Assembly: GCF_023159225.1 (NCBI RefSeq)
Contig: NC_063168.1
Location: 57,453,398 to 57,517,397, forward strand
Origin: Perognathus longimembris pacificus
Taxonomy: Eukaryota; Chordata; Mammalia; Rodentia; Heteromyidae
Length of the DNA stretch: 64,000 nt
Reading direction: 5' to 3'
Of this stretch, positions 33,173 through 45,884 are shown piece after piece. The number at the start of each line of letters is the position of its first letter. Position 1 is the first letter of the stretch. Below the pieces are notes generated by a model. It had not been told where the DNA came from, did no database searches, and worked only from the letters and a program-made list of their open reading frames with translations. Both the position numbers and the translations under genes were made by a program.

Positions 33173-34890
33173 CCAGAAATTATTGTTTATTGGAAAGGAT
33201 TTTGTAGAAAAAATGAAAGTTTTGGAGTACAATTGTTTTTCAACTTCAGAAATAGAAGGGGCATTATTAAAAAACAAGGAAATAAAGCTTAGTGAATCAT
33301 TTCCCCCAATAGCTAAAAGGTAGAAGTAACTCAAGTGGCTATCAACACACCAACCAAAATATGATCTATTAGAGTGAAAGATTCACCATGGGAAGGAATT
33401 AAATGCTGATACATGCTACGACATGGCCGGATCTCGAGGGCATTATGATAAGTGAAAAAGGTGAATGTGGTATGATTCCTCTTAGATATGATGAGCAGAA
33501 TAGGCAAATTCATCGAGGCAGAACATAGAATGAAGGCTGCAGGGCCTGGGAGGAGGAGAACAAGGAACGGAGAATGATTCTTTAATGGGTGTGGCAAGTC
33601 CATTTTGCAAAAGATAAAGTTTTGGAGATGATTGGGAGTAAAGGTTTCCGGACAATGTGAATTTTCCCAAGGCCACTGCCTCATTCATTTAAAAATGGTT
33701 AAAATGATAAATTTTAGGTTAATCCCATTTTATCATAATAAAAATAGCTTATATTGTGTTATTTGCAAAAAATATATTTCAGTTATATTTTCAATCTGTT
33801 TTCCTGAGCATACTCATGGAAATAGGATTCTGTGGTTTGGATTAACTAGGGATAAATCATTTTAACCTCTGGGAAGGCCTGCATTGGAAATAATCTAATT
33901 TAGTTTAATCCAGCCTTATTATTATTTTTTAAATGTACATAGAGTAAGTTTATTTGAAAGAAAGTAAAAAGAATCAGCAGACTCCCCAAGCAGGGAGGGA
34001 TCTTTCTGTCATGTCACTCCATCTACAAGGGAAACTAGAGGCTGGCTTCTTTGTCTGTTTCCACTAGATAGTTGGCCCTTAGTACCCTCCCTCTTGAGAA
34101 ATGTCTTTGGTAAACATCAGTCACTCACTGCCAAAGGCCTTTCTGATTGGATATAAGTTTCTGTCAGGCTGGACCTCTCCTATCTTGGGTGAAAGTGAGA
34201 GGTCTTACCTTCTGCTTTTGTGTCTGGTCTAAGCACATGTACCCAACTTAGAACCTGAAGCTCCAGGCAGGAACAAGAAGGGTGATTTATGGGTTTTTTG
34301 GTTTTGTTTTGTTTTGTCTCCTCCTGCCTTGTGGGCCTTTGTCCCAGTTGCTTTCTATCCCTAACTGCCTGTGTTCAAATACCTGTCCTTCATTTAACCT
34401 CTCAGACGTTAATCTTACTGCAGTTAGAGGGTGCGGGTTGATTGCTCTGGATACTTCCTGCTGAAAGAAAGCAAAGTGAAGGCAGTTAGTGGTTCCATGA
34501 GAGGGAGTTGCTCACACTACTGTAACACAGCCTTTTAGATATGTGTTTGAATTTAAGGATCTTTGTTTTTTTTAGAGATCCCATAAGTGTCTATTGTAAC
34601 TGGTTTTCTGCAAAATACCAGTTTGGAAAGTACTACTGTGGAGATCTTTCAATCTATTAGGTAGGCGTGCTTTGAAAGCAATGGGTGGTTTTCTTCATGA
34701 ACTTTGGAAACTCAATTTTCTGTAGATATTCTAAGTGGACTTTGTGATTAGCCATTAGAAATAGATAATTATTTTGTACTTTGTAATTCTAATACAGAGA
34801 TCACAAATAAAAAGCTGTCAATGGATTTACGTGCCTAGTTGAAAAGTAGTTATTCAGACTTTGCTGATCATGAAGGCTCCATCTTCATCC
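33173..34890. other. intergenic, no recognised element
   Basis: AT-rich; nothing recognised. Confidence 0.4.
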
Positions 34891-34894
34891 TTGG

Positions 34895-35065
34895 ATGTAC
34901 TCCCACATAGCTGGGATGACAAGCACATCAGATCACACCTGGTTTATTAATTGAGATGGAGAGTTGGGGGTGTCACTAATTTTCTACTGGAGCTGGCCTG
35001 GAACCATGATCTCCCATCTACCTTTCAAGTAGTTGGGATTACAGGTATGAGTCATTGTACTGAGC
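34895..35065 (-). repeat. B1-like SINE
   Basis: GGAGCTGGCCTGGAACCATG, AAGTAGTTGGGATTACAGGT and an ATGAGTCATTG end. Confidence 0.6.
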
Positions 35066-35498
35066 CCTGTGTCTTGTAGTGATTATTCATGCTTGGATTT
35101 CGCTTGTAAATATCTCATAGTATGTCTGATGCCACAGATCAATATTTTGGACAGATTATTTCCACTTTCTAGAAACACAGAGTTTTGGCTAGATTACAAG
35201 TTTCTACCTGTCTACAAAAATAAATTTGTTTTCTGGAACAAATATTGGTAGTGCTTACTATTACCTGTTACTTTGCAAAAAGTTTGAATCAATAATCACT
35301 ACTAAACTTGCTGATCAAGCTTTAATAACCTTCACTGATAAGCATGGAACTTTATGGATGTGTAGAGAATAGACAAAGGTTTCCCCACAAAGCCTAGCTT
35401 TCTGGTAGTTCGCATATTTTTAAACCACCTTTATAGTTTTGCCTATTTGGGACTCACAGTTAATAAACTTGAGAAGTGATTGAAGAGAGATATCGGAG

Positions 35499-35877
35499 AA
35501 GCTGGGTGCCAGTGGCTCACACCTGGACTCTTAGCTACTCAGGAAGCTGAGATCTGAGGATTGTGGTTCAAAGCCAGCCTGGGCAGGAAAGTCCATGAGA
35601 CTCTTTTTAAAAAATAAAATAATTTTAAAAAAATTATTGTATTGTGATGTACAGAGGGGTTACAGTTACATAGGTAAGTCCATAAGTACATGTCTTTTTG
35701 AACCATGTTATCTTCTCTCATTTTTACTCATTTCTCCCTTCATGAGACTCTCACCTCCAGTTAACCACTAGAAAACTGGAAGTGGCATGTGGCTCGAAGT
35801 GGTAGAGCAAAGTCTTGAGCAAAAAAAGCTCAGGGAGAGCACCAAAGCCCTGAGTTCAAGTCCCATGACTGACAAAA
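35499..35877 (+). mobile_element. B1-ID composite SINE, split by an L1 tail
   Basis: The left part (35499-35604) is B1-like: GGTGCCAGTGGCTCACACCT, TTCAAAGCCAGCCTGGGCAG. The right part (35752-35877) carries the SINE's end: CACCTCCAGTTAACCACTAG, GGCTCGAAGTGGTAGAGCAA, CTGAGTTCAAGTCCCATGAC, A tail. An antisense L1 tail lies between. Confidence 0.8.
35605..35740 (-). mobile_element. L1-type 3' tail nested in SINE, with TSD
   Basis: Starts with T/A-rich tail sequence, then GTGATGTACAGAGGGGTTAC, the antisense 3' end of the L1-like family. Flanked by CATGAGACTCT at 35594-35604 and 35741-35751. Confidence 0.85.
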
Positions 35878-35879
35878 AA

Positions 35880-36505
35880 AGAAAAGAAAAGGCATTGGAA
35901 AGCTTTCTGGAATGATAGAAATGATGGTAGTTAGATGGGGTTGTACTTCTGTTAAAAATCTTTTTAACTGCACACTTATGATATGTGCATCAGTGGTGTG
36001 TGAATTAAGAATTAACAACTTGGAGGAAAGTGAAGGGTGACATTGTTCATAAAAAAAATTGTACACATTACCTGATTTATGAAATGGAAACGCCTCTGTT
36101 CAATACTTTAATAATAGCAGTGAAATTATATTAAAAAAAATTAACAACTCTGTTACAAGGCAATCACTTGTCATTGTACCAGCTCTTAAATCATCCTGCT
36201 CTTGGGATATGTTCTTGTTGGTCTCAGGAAACTATCCTCTGTAATGACTCCATCACTTTTCCGGGAACTTCCAGCACTTCTTGACTCCACTTTTCTCTTC
36301 TCCAGGTTGGAGGTCATGGTCTGTTATTGTTACTGCTCACTTGGAGTTACCCTCACCTTTCAGGTCTTTTCCCTTCCATTGTGTTTGCATGTTGCAACCC
36401 AACTCCACACACACCTAGATGCTGCCTACCTCGTGTGTGTGCACATGCATGCGCATACAGTTAAGGGTTTGGGGCTCAATGACTCTACAACTGGGTAAAT
36501 TGACA
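35880..36505. other. intergenic, no recognised element
   Basis: Nothing recognised. Confidence 0.4.
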
Positions 36506-36509
36506 GGAC

Positions 36510-36757
36510 TTTTTGTTTGTTTGTTTGTTTTGATAGCTGCCCTGGAACTTGAAAATCAGGGCTTGGATACTGTCCCTGAGCTTCTTAGCTCAAAACTAGC
36601 ACTCTACCACTTGAGCCACAACTCTGTTTTCAGCTTTGGTTAATTGGAATTAAGAGTCTCAAGGATTTTTGTGCTAGGGCTGGTTTTGAACCGTGATTCT
36701 CAGATTTCAGCCTCCAGAGTAGCTAGGATTACAGGAGTGAGCCACTGGTGCCTGGCT
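36510..36757 (-). repeat. B1-ID composite SINE
   Basis: TTTG repeats as the tail, then CTAGCACTCTACCACTTGAG, TTAAGAGTCTCAAGGA, AGAGTAGCTAGGATTACAGG, GAGCCACTGGTGCCTGGC. Confidence 0.85.
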
Positions 36758-36759
36758 TG

Positions 36760-39700
36760 TGATAGCCAGTCTTATTCTGGCTCAGGAGTTCCAAATCGCA
36801 AACAGAAAAAGTCTACCTTGTCCATTGCGACACTGCTGAGACAAGCTCTTTTAGTCCCTTTAAGCAATAGCCGTATGTTTTCTACTTTGCCAGCTATGCT
36901 TGTCCCCCTCCCTAATTCTCACAACTGAAGACTTTGCCTGATTTTAATTAAAAACAAAAAACACCTCTCACCTCCCCTTTCCAGCTGTTTCTTTTCATTA
37001 TCAAATCCAAACACCTGCTGGCATGGCCACCCAATTTTTGACCTTCTCATCTCTGGGACCTGGGAAGAAATGTTTCTTCTCCCTCTCCACAAAGCCATGC
37101 GCTCACTTCTGCTCTAGAGCCTACCCGGTTTTTGCTGGGAGGCTTGGTCCATTCCTAGCATTTCTGCCTTTACTGTCTATTGGGTTCACAATTCTCTGCT
37201 CCCTTCCCCATGCTGCTGTCTCATACTGAGTGTAACCGAATGAGAACACAAGAGTCAATGATAATCTCGCAGGGTTCTTTCTCTAATTCCTACCCCTAGG
37301 ATCTTTTTCTGTGAAAATGTTTTGCTGGCTTGATATTAAGACTTTTTCCCCTCCCCGCCAATCTCCTAGTGGGGGGGCATGTGACAAAAATCATTTCTTA
37401 CAAATGTGATAGGGCAAAAATTGAGCATCAAAAAAGCGAACTTCATTTTCTGATGGCTGAGGCTTGTCTGACATGAGGTGTATCAGCAAATCCAAATTGG
37501 GCTGAGGCAGGACGTTGGGGAGGCACAGGGCTCCAGAGAGCTCCCTGACTGGAGACAATCCTTCCAGGTAGGCTCCTCAGACACCCATGGATTTGCCCAG
37601 TATCTCTATGAATGCACTGGGGTGCTCTAGGGGGAGGAAAAGCAGGCTACAGGGCTCCTCTCCCCCCACAACACTTCCCAGGAGTAACTGTGGCCTTCCG
37701 AAACCAGTGAGAACTCCATAATTAGGGGACATGCTGGAGCAATGACTGGCACCTAGGGGGCAGGCAGTGCCACCCACTGCGCCACTGCCAGGTCTGCTCC
37801 CGAGCTGGTCTAGATGCTCCTGTGGGTCGTTGGCGGGTGGCTCTGCTGAGCATGTCAGGCCTGTGGTAGCTGGCCTTGGGAAAGCTCCTGGAGGGAGCAT
37901 GAGGGGCATAAGTGAATTCCATTAACCTTTGTTCAGAAGAGTCTTCTCACGCCACACCCAATGTTTCCTCTCCTTCCAGTGGATGCTGGTAGGATGAAGA
38001 TGGAGCTCCCATCTCCCCACAGGCAGTCAGGCACATGCCACACATGTGCAAATGAGTCTAATGCAGGGCATGACAATTACTGCTTCTTGATGTTGGTATC
38101 TGATTCTTATCCTCTATTCTTAGTCTCAGGGAAACTTAGCACATCACATGAGTGGACTATGAGTATTTATTTTTAGCTCCTTGTACAAATACCCAGTAGA
38201 ATGTCATGCCTCCCATACAATGTACAATTGGGCAACAGCTAAGTAACAAGGACGGGGGACAATGGGAAACAGATTGCTTTGGGAGGAGGAAGGGCTGCTC
38301 TACTCCAGCAGGAAGTGGGAAGTCATCTGATGTCAGAGTTTTCCTCAAGAGGAGCAGGCTAGTCTAGTCTCCTGCTGTCACCCATTTTTAATGCCCCTTT
38401 TCTGCCAGAGCCAACCCACCTGATTTGGTGTGGAGGCAAGCCAGCATCACAGCACACGGAGACCAGAAGGCCACAGAGGGGGACAGGAAAGCCAGCTACC
38501 CCTCCCCTTTCCTGGGCTTAGCTTTGTTGAAGCACTTGATTTCCTTTCATACCACGACACGGACACGTTTTCCCACTTGCTCTTTTCTCGTCTCTTTCTA
38601 ATCTCCATTCACCCATTTCTATTACTCCCATCCCTTTAGCAAGCTTTCTTACCAAATTCATTCAGAACTGCTACTCACACGCAAGTTTTCAGCAATCTTT
38701 CCTGACACAGAGCCTCTAAACCATGAGTAACTGGCATACCATTTGCCATTTTCTAGGAAATCCTCCTTCCCTCCCTCCTTTTCTCCCTTCCTTCTTTCTT
38801 TTCTGTTTGCCTCTCTCTCCTCTCTTTCTTTCTCCTCCCCTCCCCCCCTCTGCAATTTATTTCCTTGTCCCTGGACCTTGGCTGTGGGTTGTTTGCTGGT
38901 TTTTGAACCTCCCTGACACATTTCCTTATTGGTTCAAATCCACTGTGGGTTGGATCTCTATGCTGCTTGGTTACCAAACTGTGTGAGTGGCTCACTCAGG
39001 AGAGCAGTGTGGGCACTGGGAGTGATCTTGGGGAATCCAGTGAGGTAAAAAGGATATCCTTTCAGTTTTACAGGTAAGCACAGAGCTTGCCAAAGCTAGT
39101 ACACAGAGAGGAGGAGATTCTTGGCTGTCACCCAAGTTCCTCCTCTTCTACCTTACAACAGTTTCCATGGCTTTTTCTCAACTCAGTATTTGGTTCCAAA
39201 ATTCTCTAGACCGGTTAAATGAGGCCCCCTGTTTATAGCAAAAGAAAGGGGAGTATGCTAAGATTTTGGTTATAAACAAGTACCCAAATATATATCTTTG
39301 AAACAAGTCCACACTATGCTCATTCATGACTGAAGTGCTCCCATTTACCTCCAGGCAAGGTGTTTTTAGTATTTCCTTGGAGCTGTCACTTCCCTGGCAT
39401 CACACACATGGCCACTGGGGTTTTGTGACACAGCCACACACCCAGATTCTTGTCATTCCAGGTCCAACTTCTACGGGAAAGTCTTAGAATAATGATGATA
39501 TAAAAATAGAGCTAATGAGTGGATGAAGATTGATAAAGTGAAACTACTGATAGTAATCACAACTACAAAGTTAGACTTGCCAAACTCAGTAAGGACTCTT
39601 ATTATGGTCTGGTTACCTAAGCAAGACAGAAGAGGGCCAAGAGTCACAGGGATAGAAGCCTGATCCGGGCTGTGGGGCGGAGGTGCCCGTGGCTGCCATT

Positions 39701-39840
39701 CTGTGGGCACCACCCTTTCCATTACCCCTCTTCATTTATTCCTTCCTTCAGCCTTCTGTCTCCTTCTCTGGTTAGTTTTGCCTATTCATCCCTTTGCCAG
39801 GCTCATGTTCCCTCCATGGTCTAGGAACCCTTTAAGCCAC
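36760..39840. other. intergenic, no recognised gene
   Basis: A polypyrimidine stretch (38763-38850) and somewhat GC-richer sequence at 37500-37900. Open frames here (for example 110 codons on the minus strand at 37577-37909) have no recognisable domain. Confidence 0.4.
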
Positions 39841-39844
39841 TTTA

Positions 39845-39950
39845 AGCCGGCTTTTTGCTGGTTAATTGGGGATAAGAGTCTCACTGATTTTCCTGCCTAG
39901 GCTGGCTTCAAACCACAGTTCTCAGATCTCAGCTTCTCGATTAGCTTCTT
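39845..39950 (-). repeat. B1-like SINE fragment
   Basis: GGTTAATTGGGGATAAGAGT, GCCTAGGCTGGCTTCAAACC, TTCTCAGATCTCAGCTTCTC. Confidence 0.7.
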
Positions 39951-39954
39951 CCTT

Positions 39955-41310
39955 TTTAAAAAGAAAAACAAACAGCAAGAGCAATGCCATGCTCCTGTAG
40001 AGAGTATAAAAACAGATGTAGAATAGGAACGGCAGGCGGGCTTCTGGGCCCTAAATTGACTGCCCAAAGACTACTATCTCTAAGAATAAAACATGAGGAA
40101 TGTCCTAATATACTTGGGAGGAAGCCCAAAGACATTTGAAGCTCTCAAGTGTTCGTGTGAAAGCTATTTAAAATCTATCAATATATCAATCACGTTTGTG
40201 TTCCTGTGTGCTTGCTGTGGGGAGTGGTGACATCATGTAGGGCAGTTCAGAGCTTTGGATTCCATTTTTGCAATGGTGGCCTGGGGCATAGTGGATTATA
40301 TGTAAGACATAATAATCATACTCCTAAAAACCATCTTGGTCTTCTTTGATCCTAAACTTAATCAATGCTCAGGATAATGTCTAGTGCATGACACAGTCTC
40401 ATTAAAGTTGACCATTAAATAAACGTGAGAATACTGCCTCGTGTAGAAGCTAAGTGGAGCCCACCCACCCTTAAAACAATATGTAGTGATGAGGACACAT
40501 AAAGCCTAGGTTCTAAGAATAAGACCAATGTTCTATTCAGGAGCCCTTAGGTAACAGTTTTGCATATGCGAAAGCCAGATGTCCAAGCTATATTTTCTTG
40601 CCTTTACCTAAACCTGGTTCTATCATTACTGCCATTCATTCATTCGTTTATTCACATAAGTACAATATGATCACAATAATCCTATGCTATGAATGGGTTG
40701 TGTTTCAAGAACTCTGATGGATGCACGAAGCCATGAGAAATATTGAATGTGATATGTACTATATGTTTTTCCTTCTATGAGTGTGGACTTTTTTCATTTC
40801 ACTTGCTAGCTTCTCCTTGGCATAGCTCAGCTTAACATCCAGCACCAAACTGTCTTGTGCGTTGGGGCAATTATTACATAAAGTGAGGGGTACTTGGACT
40901 CCAACAAGGTGATGTTATGGACATACCATATGGATATGTTGGACAAAAAGGTGACTCATGCTGTATCAGCATGGAACACAGTCCAGATTTCATTACACCA
41001 GTTAAAATGGTTGACAATTCAAACTTATAAATGGTTTACTTCCATTTACTACCTTCAGATTATGACTGACTGTGTGTGAGTAACGGAAACCTTGGAAAGT
41101 GAAACTGTTGATAAGGAGTGAGGAGTATAGGAAAGGGATTACTGCAGTGTGTCTACTACATCCAGGTAGAGATTGTACTGAGCAAAACAGGACTCCATCT
41201 CTGTCCTTGTGGAACTTAATTGCATTAGTGAATGTAATACTAGATCTGTAGCAGAAAAAGCTAGATATCTCAGCAGTTAAACATAGGTTATAAATCAATT
41301 AACTAGCCAA
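39955..41310. other. intergenic, no recognised element
   Basis: Nothing recognised. Confidence 0.4.
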
Positions 41311-41312
41311 TT

Positions 41313-41530
41313 AACTTTTGCTGGTACTGGAGCTTGAACTTGAGGCCTGCACACTATCCCTTAGCTCTTTCTGTTAAGACTAGCACTCTGCCACTTAAGC
41401 CATAGCTCCATTTCTGGCTTATTTTTGTGGTTAATTGGAGATAAGAGTCTCACACACTTCGCTGCCTGGGTTGGCTTTGAACTGTGAACCTCAGATATCA
41501 ACCTCTCAAGTAACTAGGATTATACCCAGT
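41313..41530 (-). repeat. B1-ID composite SINE
   Basis: GGTACTGGAGCTTGAACTTG, TGCCACTTAAGCCATAGCTC, GGTTAATTGGAGATAAGAGT, AAGTAACTAGGATTATA. Confidence 0.8.
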
Positions 41531-41768
41531 TTAAGTTTATTTCTTGATTCTGTAAAGCCAGATGGACAATATGGGAGGGGAAGGGAGGCGATGAACTATT
41601 GTACTCCTTTAGGACTGAAATGATTAGAAGCTCTCCTGTCTTCCATGTATGGCTTCCAAGGTCTCCCTGGCCATTGACCTTGATGTCAGAAAATCGAAGA
41701 GAGAAAGAATGGGAGTCTGAGCATTGAGTAAATTACTCACTCAGAACGCCACTGTATAGCTTCATCCA

Positions 41769-41783
41769 TATAGATAGATAGAT

Positions 41784-41830
<47 letters not shown>
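41769..41830. repeat. (GATA)n microsatellite
   Basis: About 13 GATA units with two GAAA interruptions. Confidence 0.95.
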
Positions 41831-42530
41831 AGGGACATGGGAAATTCAGCTCTTTGTTGTGCAGTGGCTTCTCAGCAGAACCTTTTCATTAGAGAAAAGG
41901 GGCATAGTTAGTTGGTGGACAAGTAGACAACAGTTTCACATTTTTACCTGAGTTCTGGTAGCTGTCTTACACATATAGAAGATAAATAAGCATATTTGTT
42001 ACATAGTATTTCAGACAATAATAAATCAAGGCAGTGGAAGAGGGTATAATGGTTTGGCAAATATTTTTTCCCAGTGATTGCTCATTGCCCAATTTTGTCT
42101 ACAAGGCACATGTGAATTGATCATTTGAGAATGAGCAAAGACTTAATAATTCTTCTTTCGTAATTATGTGAGAGCACATGAGAGAGAGCGAGTGGGGAAA
42201 GAGAGAGAATAGAGAGGAGAAATTACTATGTATCCAGCTGTCAACCAAGCCCACATTGTCCTTACATGTTCTTGGAGTTACACAATTTGAGATTAAAAAC
42301 ATCTTATTAATAAAAAGATATTATCAAAACACAGAAGGGCTGTGCAGACAAATGAAAGTGGGTTTAAATTTGCTTGAGTTTTTATTGCCTGCAGTGTAGT
42401 ACTAGGCTTCATGTCTTAAATCTATCCCTTTTTATATCATCTAAGTGGGAAAACAAGAGTTGATTTGCTCAGCAGCAATGGAATAATGTGGAGCTTTCTG
42501 GAATTACTAATCATTTTCTAACAGAAGGAA

Positions 42531-42765
42531 TTCTTTTTTCTGTCGGTCATGGCTTGAATTCAGGGCCTAGATGCTGTCCCTGAGCTCTTTTGCTCAAGGG
42601 TAGTGTTCTACCACTTGGAGCCACAGTGCCATTTCTGATTTTCTGGTGGTTAACTGGAGATAGCCTCATAGACTTTCCTGCCTGGCTGGCTTTGAACTGT
42701 GATCCTCAGAACTCAGCCTCCTGAGTAGCTAGGATTACAGGTATGAGCCACCAGCACCTGGCTTA
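42531..42765 (-). repeat. B1-ID composite SINE
   Basis: GGTCATGGCTTGAATTCAGG, GGTGGTTAACTGGAGATAG, CTCCTGAGTAGCTAGGATTA, GCCACCAGCACCTGGC. Confidence 0.85.
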
Positions 42766-43104
42766 CAGAAAGTCAACTTTAGAGAACTGAATAAGGGGAA
42801 GTTAATGTTAAGGAGCTAGTCTATGTTTAGAAAACATGGAAGGATTTATTGATACTTCTTATAGGCCCTGCTCTGTGCTAGGTACCAGGCATATCATGAG
42901 CAACAGTTTTGCTCCTGGTCCCTGGATCCTCAGACAGGCAAGAAAAAGATACTTGACCAATCAGTAGGCTGTATTTCAGGCAGAATGAGAAGGATTATGA
43001 ATTCTATCATAAAAATCTTGGTTTTATTAGTGAAGAGATCATTTCTTTGTTGGAAAGATAGAGACAGATGTTGAAGCTGGCACTCATCACTAAATGCACC
43101 TCTC

Positions 43105-43260
43105 CAGTCCTCATTTTCTTTGTCTAGAGAGGGAACAAGACAGTGATAACTTCCATGTTCATCTCACAAGACTATTAGGTTCAAGGTTCAAATCAAATCA
43201 AGGTACCTGATAGAAATATTATTCAGGTATTAGGAACTACTATTAGGGCTGGTTAATAAC
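43105..43260 (+). repeat. MIR SINE
   Basis: CCAGTCCTCATTTTCTTTGT followed by GTGATAACTTCCATGTTCAT and the decayed GCACTTAG-CAG region. Confidence 0.5.
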
Positions 43261-43261
43261 A

Positions 43262-44725
43262 CGGCTAGGTGACAGCACAAGAGTGGGCTGGGATGTTGGA
43301 CAAGGATGCTCTGGGGGAACAGTCAAACCTTTCATTCATATGTGTGATTCAATGAGTGCTTCAGAGTTGGATTATGAATAGACATTTACAGGAAGTCTTC
43401 ATCAAAGAAGACAGTAATAGTAAGTAAAAACCAAAAGAGATCTTTCATCTACAATGGAATTGAATAAAGGAGAGAAATGTCTTAGTTTAAAAAATTCTAA
43501 ACAATGGAATGCAGTGCAAGAAGAGTGATTCTTTTCACTTAAAAAAAAATTGAAAGTGAGGGATACGAAGCGATGATTCCTTAGGTTACAGGGAGGAATG
43601 TACATTTAGACACAGAGGACAAGAGGAGTGGCTGCTGTGTGTGTGGCTGCTCCACACACAGTGGAGTGAAGGGGAGAGAGGGCCAGGCAAGGCACTAGCT
43701 CAAAAGCAAGAAAGGCTCCATAGCTGTTGGCTGGTCTTAGACTTCAGGGGATGATCTAGAGTCTTTTCTGAGTTAACTTCCTCCAGGAAGCACTAGGCCC
43801 TGAGGCTTCTTACCCTTCCAGAAATGAAGACACAGCTCTTGGCAGGGCCAAGTAATAACTTGTGATTTCCAGAAAGTGTAGTTCCAGAAAGGAAAAGGCT
43901 GATTTTGAGTAGTCCTCGGGGCTTATTTGGCTTTTCTGTGGACTTTGAGACTCACACAGCAATGTGGTTCACACCATGAGCCACTTAGATGGCTCTTAGA
44001 AAAGTGGGAGAAGTTAATACCATGTAATTTACGTTACAATTGGCTTGTTCCCAGACCACAAAGTTCCATCAATATAGCTCAGGATTTATTATGACATTAA
44101 AAGCATACAAAGGCCGTCCAGTTTGGGAAACGTCATTTTAATTTGTTTTCCTCTCTGTGTATTTTGAAAAGTTAAAGAGAGGAACGGATATCAAGAGGAT
44201 GGTAGGCTGGAACTTCCCTCATGTTTGTTCTCTTGAGAAAACATCCATTTAAACAAAAGTCTTGATGAATCATTGTAATCGTTGGAAGCCACTGGAGAGA
44301 TTATCACAGCTGGGTATTGCATAGAAATAAGTATACACTGGGAGAATAGGAATGACAGTCTTCCATTATCTATGTCTCCACACCCCCAGCCCCAAGCAGC
44401 ACAAGATGGAGAGAGACTGTTCATTTAGGAGTAGCGCAGCGAAGTAGGCATTAAACTTTGTATTAAATCCCGACATTAGGACTACCCCAATAAACCCAAT
44501 GTGAAGGGGGACCCTATAGTTTCAGACTTTAGGCTGGTACCTTCTGACTAAACCTCCTGGCACAGCTCAATGGTCCAGATCACCATTTATCATTCCCAGT
44601 GCTGGCCAGACCTGCAGTCAGGTAAAAAGCCACACTCCCAAGTGAGCTCAGCCTCTGTGGATTGAGGCTGTACGCTGGCACTCTCAGAAATAGGCTTAGA
44701 AGTCTGCACTCCCAGAAAAATGTTA
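43262..44725. other. intergenic, no recognised element
   Basis: A short TG/CA inverted repeat at 43635-43661 only. Confidence 0.4.
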
Positions 44726-44727
44726 AT

Positions 44728-44815
44728 TAGAACTGAGTGTGTGGCTCAAGAGGTAGAATAGTTGCATGAGCACAGGGTCCTAAGTTCAAATTGTAGTATA
44801 GCCCCCTAAAAGCAA
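44728..44815 (+). repeat. ID-type SINE monomer
   Basis: ACTGAGTGTGTGGCTCAAGA and CCTAAGTTCAAATTGTAGTA are degenerate A- and B-box regions. Confidence 0.5.
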
Positions 44816-44944
44816 ATTAAAATGGATGATATAACCTCCAGATAAGAAAAGGGATAGAAGACTGGCTGAGCAAAAAGAAAGAAAACCAACCAATATATCA
44901 CCTCAGCCTCTACTGCAAGCAACATATATATCATTTAAAGTTCA

Positions 44945-45128
44945 TTTTTGTTTGTTTCCAAGTGTTTTTAGTAGTATCATTTTATTTTTGAATTAGCGTG
45001 CATTTGTAATGAGTATTTCTGTGCACTCTGAATAAATTCACCACTCTACCATATTTCCATTCCTCCCCCCTTATCATATGTGTGTATATATATCTGTATA
45101 TATTATATAATCATATAAATATAATGTG

Positions 45129-45165
<37 letters not shown>

Positions 45166-45685
45166 GGCACCTCAGCTGATTTCTTACAGTTTGGTTGTGG
45201 CAAACAGAGCTGCAGTAAACATAGGGATGTAGGTTTGTTTCTTGTATGTTGATTTACTGTCCTTTGGATATATGCCCAAGAGTGGTATAGAAGAGATAAC
45301 AAAGTAGGTTTATTTTTAGACTTTAAAGGAATCTCCATACTGATTTCCATATTGGATTCACTAGATTACCTTCCCACCAGCAGTGTTTAAGGGCTCCTGT
45401 TCTGCCACATCTTCATCAGTATTTGTTTGTTTGCTTGACAGCTACCATTCTGACTGGAGTGAGAGGGAATCGTAGTATAGTTTTTATTTGCATTTCCTTT
45501 ATGGCTAAGGAGCCATAAAGATTTCATTTCTTCATATAATTATTATCCTTTTGCATTTCTTCTTCTGAGAGCTGTCTTATTCAATTAGTCTGCCCACTTG
45601 TTAAGTAGGTTACTTGTTTTTTGCTGCTTGATCTTCAAAGTTCTTTGTATATCCGGCCTTTATCTATTGAATAGAAGAATTGATT
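44945..45685 (-). repeat. L1 3' end, antisense
   Basis: CCTTTGGATATATGCCCAAG, CCACCAGCAGTGTTTAAGGG, TTTTTATTTGCATTTCCTTT and AAAGTTCTTTGTATATCCGG match the familiar L1 3'UTR/ORF2-end consensus on the minus strand. A (GT)n block (45130-45164) sits inside. Confidence 0.85.
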
Positions 45686-45781
45686 CTTACAAGGTAGTTA
45701 TTGTACCATTGAAACACTGGAGGAAATTGAGACCAAGAGAATGTCTTTTGTGAAGGCCACACAAAAGTAGTAGAGATAGAG

Positions 45782-45880
45782 CTGGGGGGTAGAACTTAGG
45801 TGATAGAATGCCTCTCTAGCAAATGTGAGGTCCTGGATTCAATCCTCAATACTGCAAAACAGAACAAAACCAAACCCCCA
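45782..45880 (+). repeat. ID-type SINE monomer
   Basis: GGGTAGAACTTAGGTGATAG, CCTGGATTCAATCCTCAATA and a CAAAACC-rich tail. Confidence 0.7.
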
Positions 45881-45884
45881 AACC

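Noticed and set aside
37577..37922. 110- and 66-codon frames on - in GC-richer DNA
   Set aside because: No domain, no splice context, no recognisable similarity.
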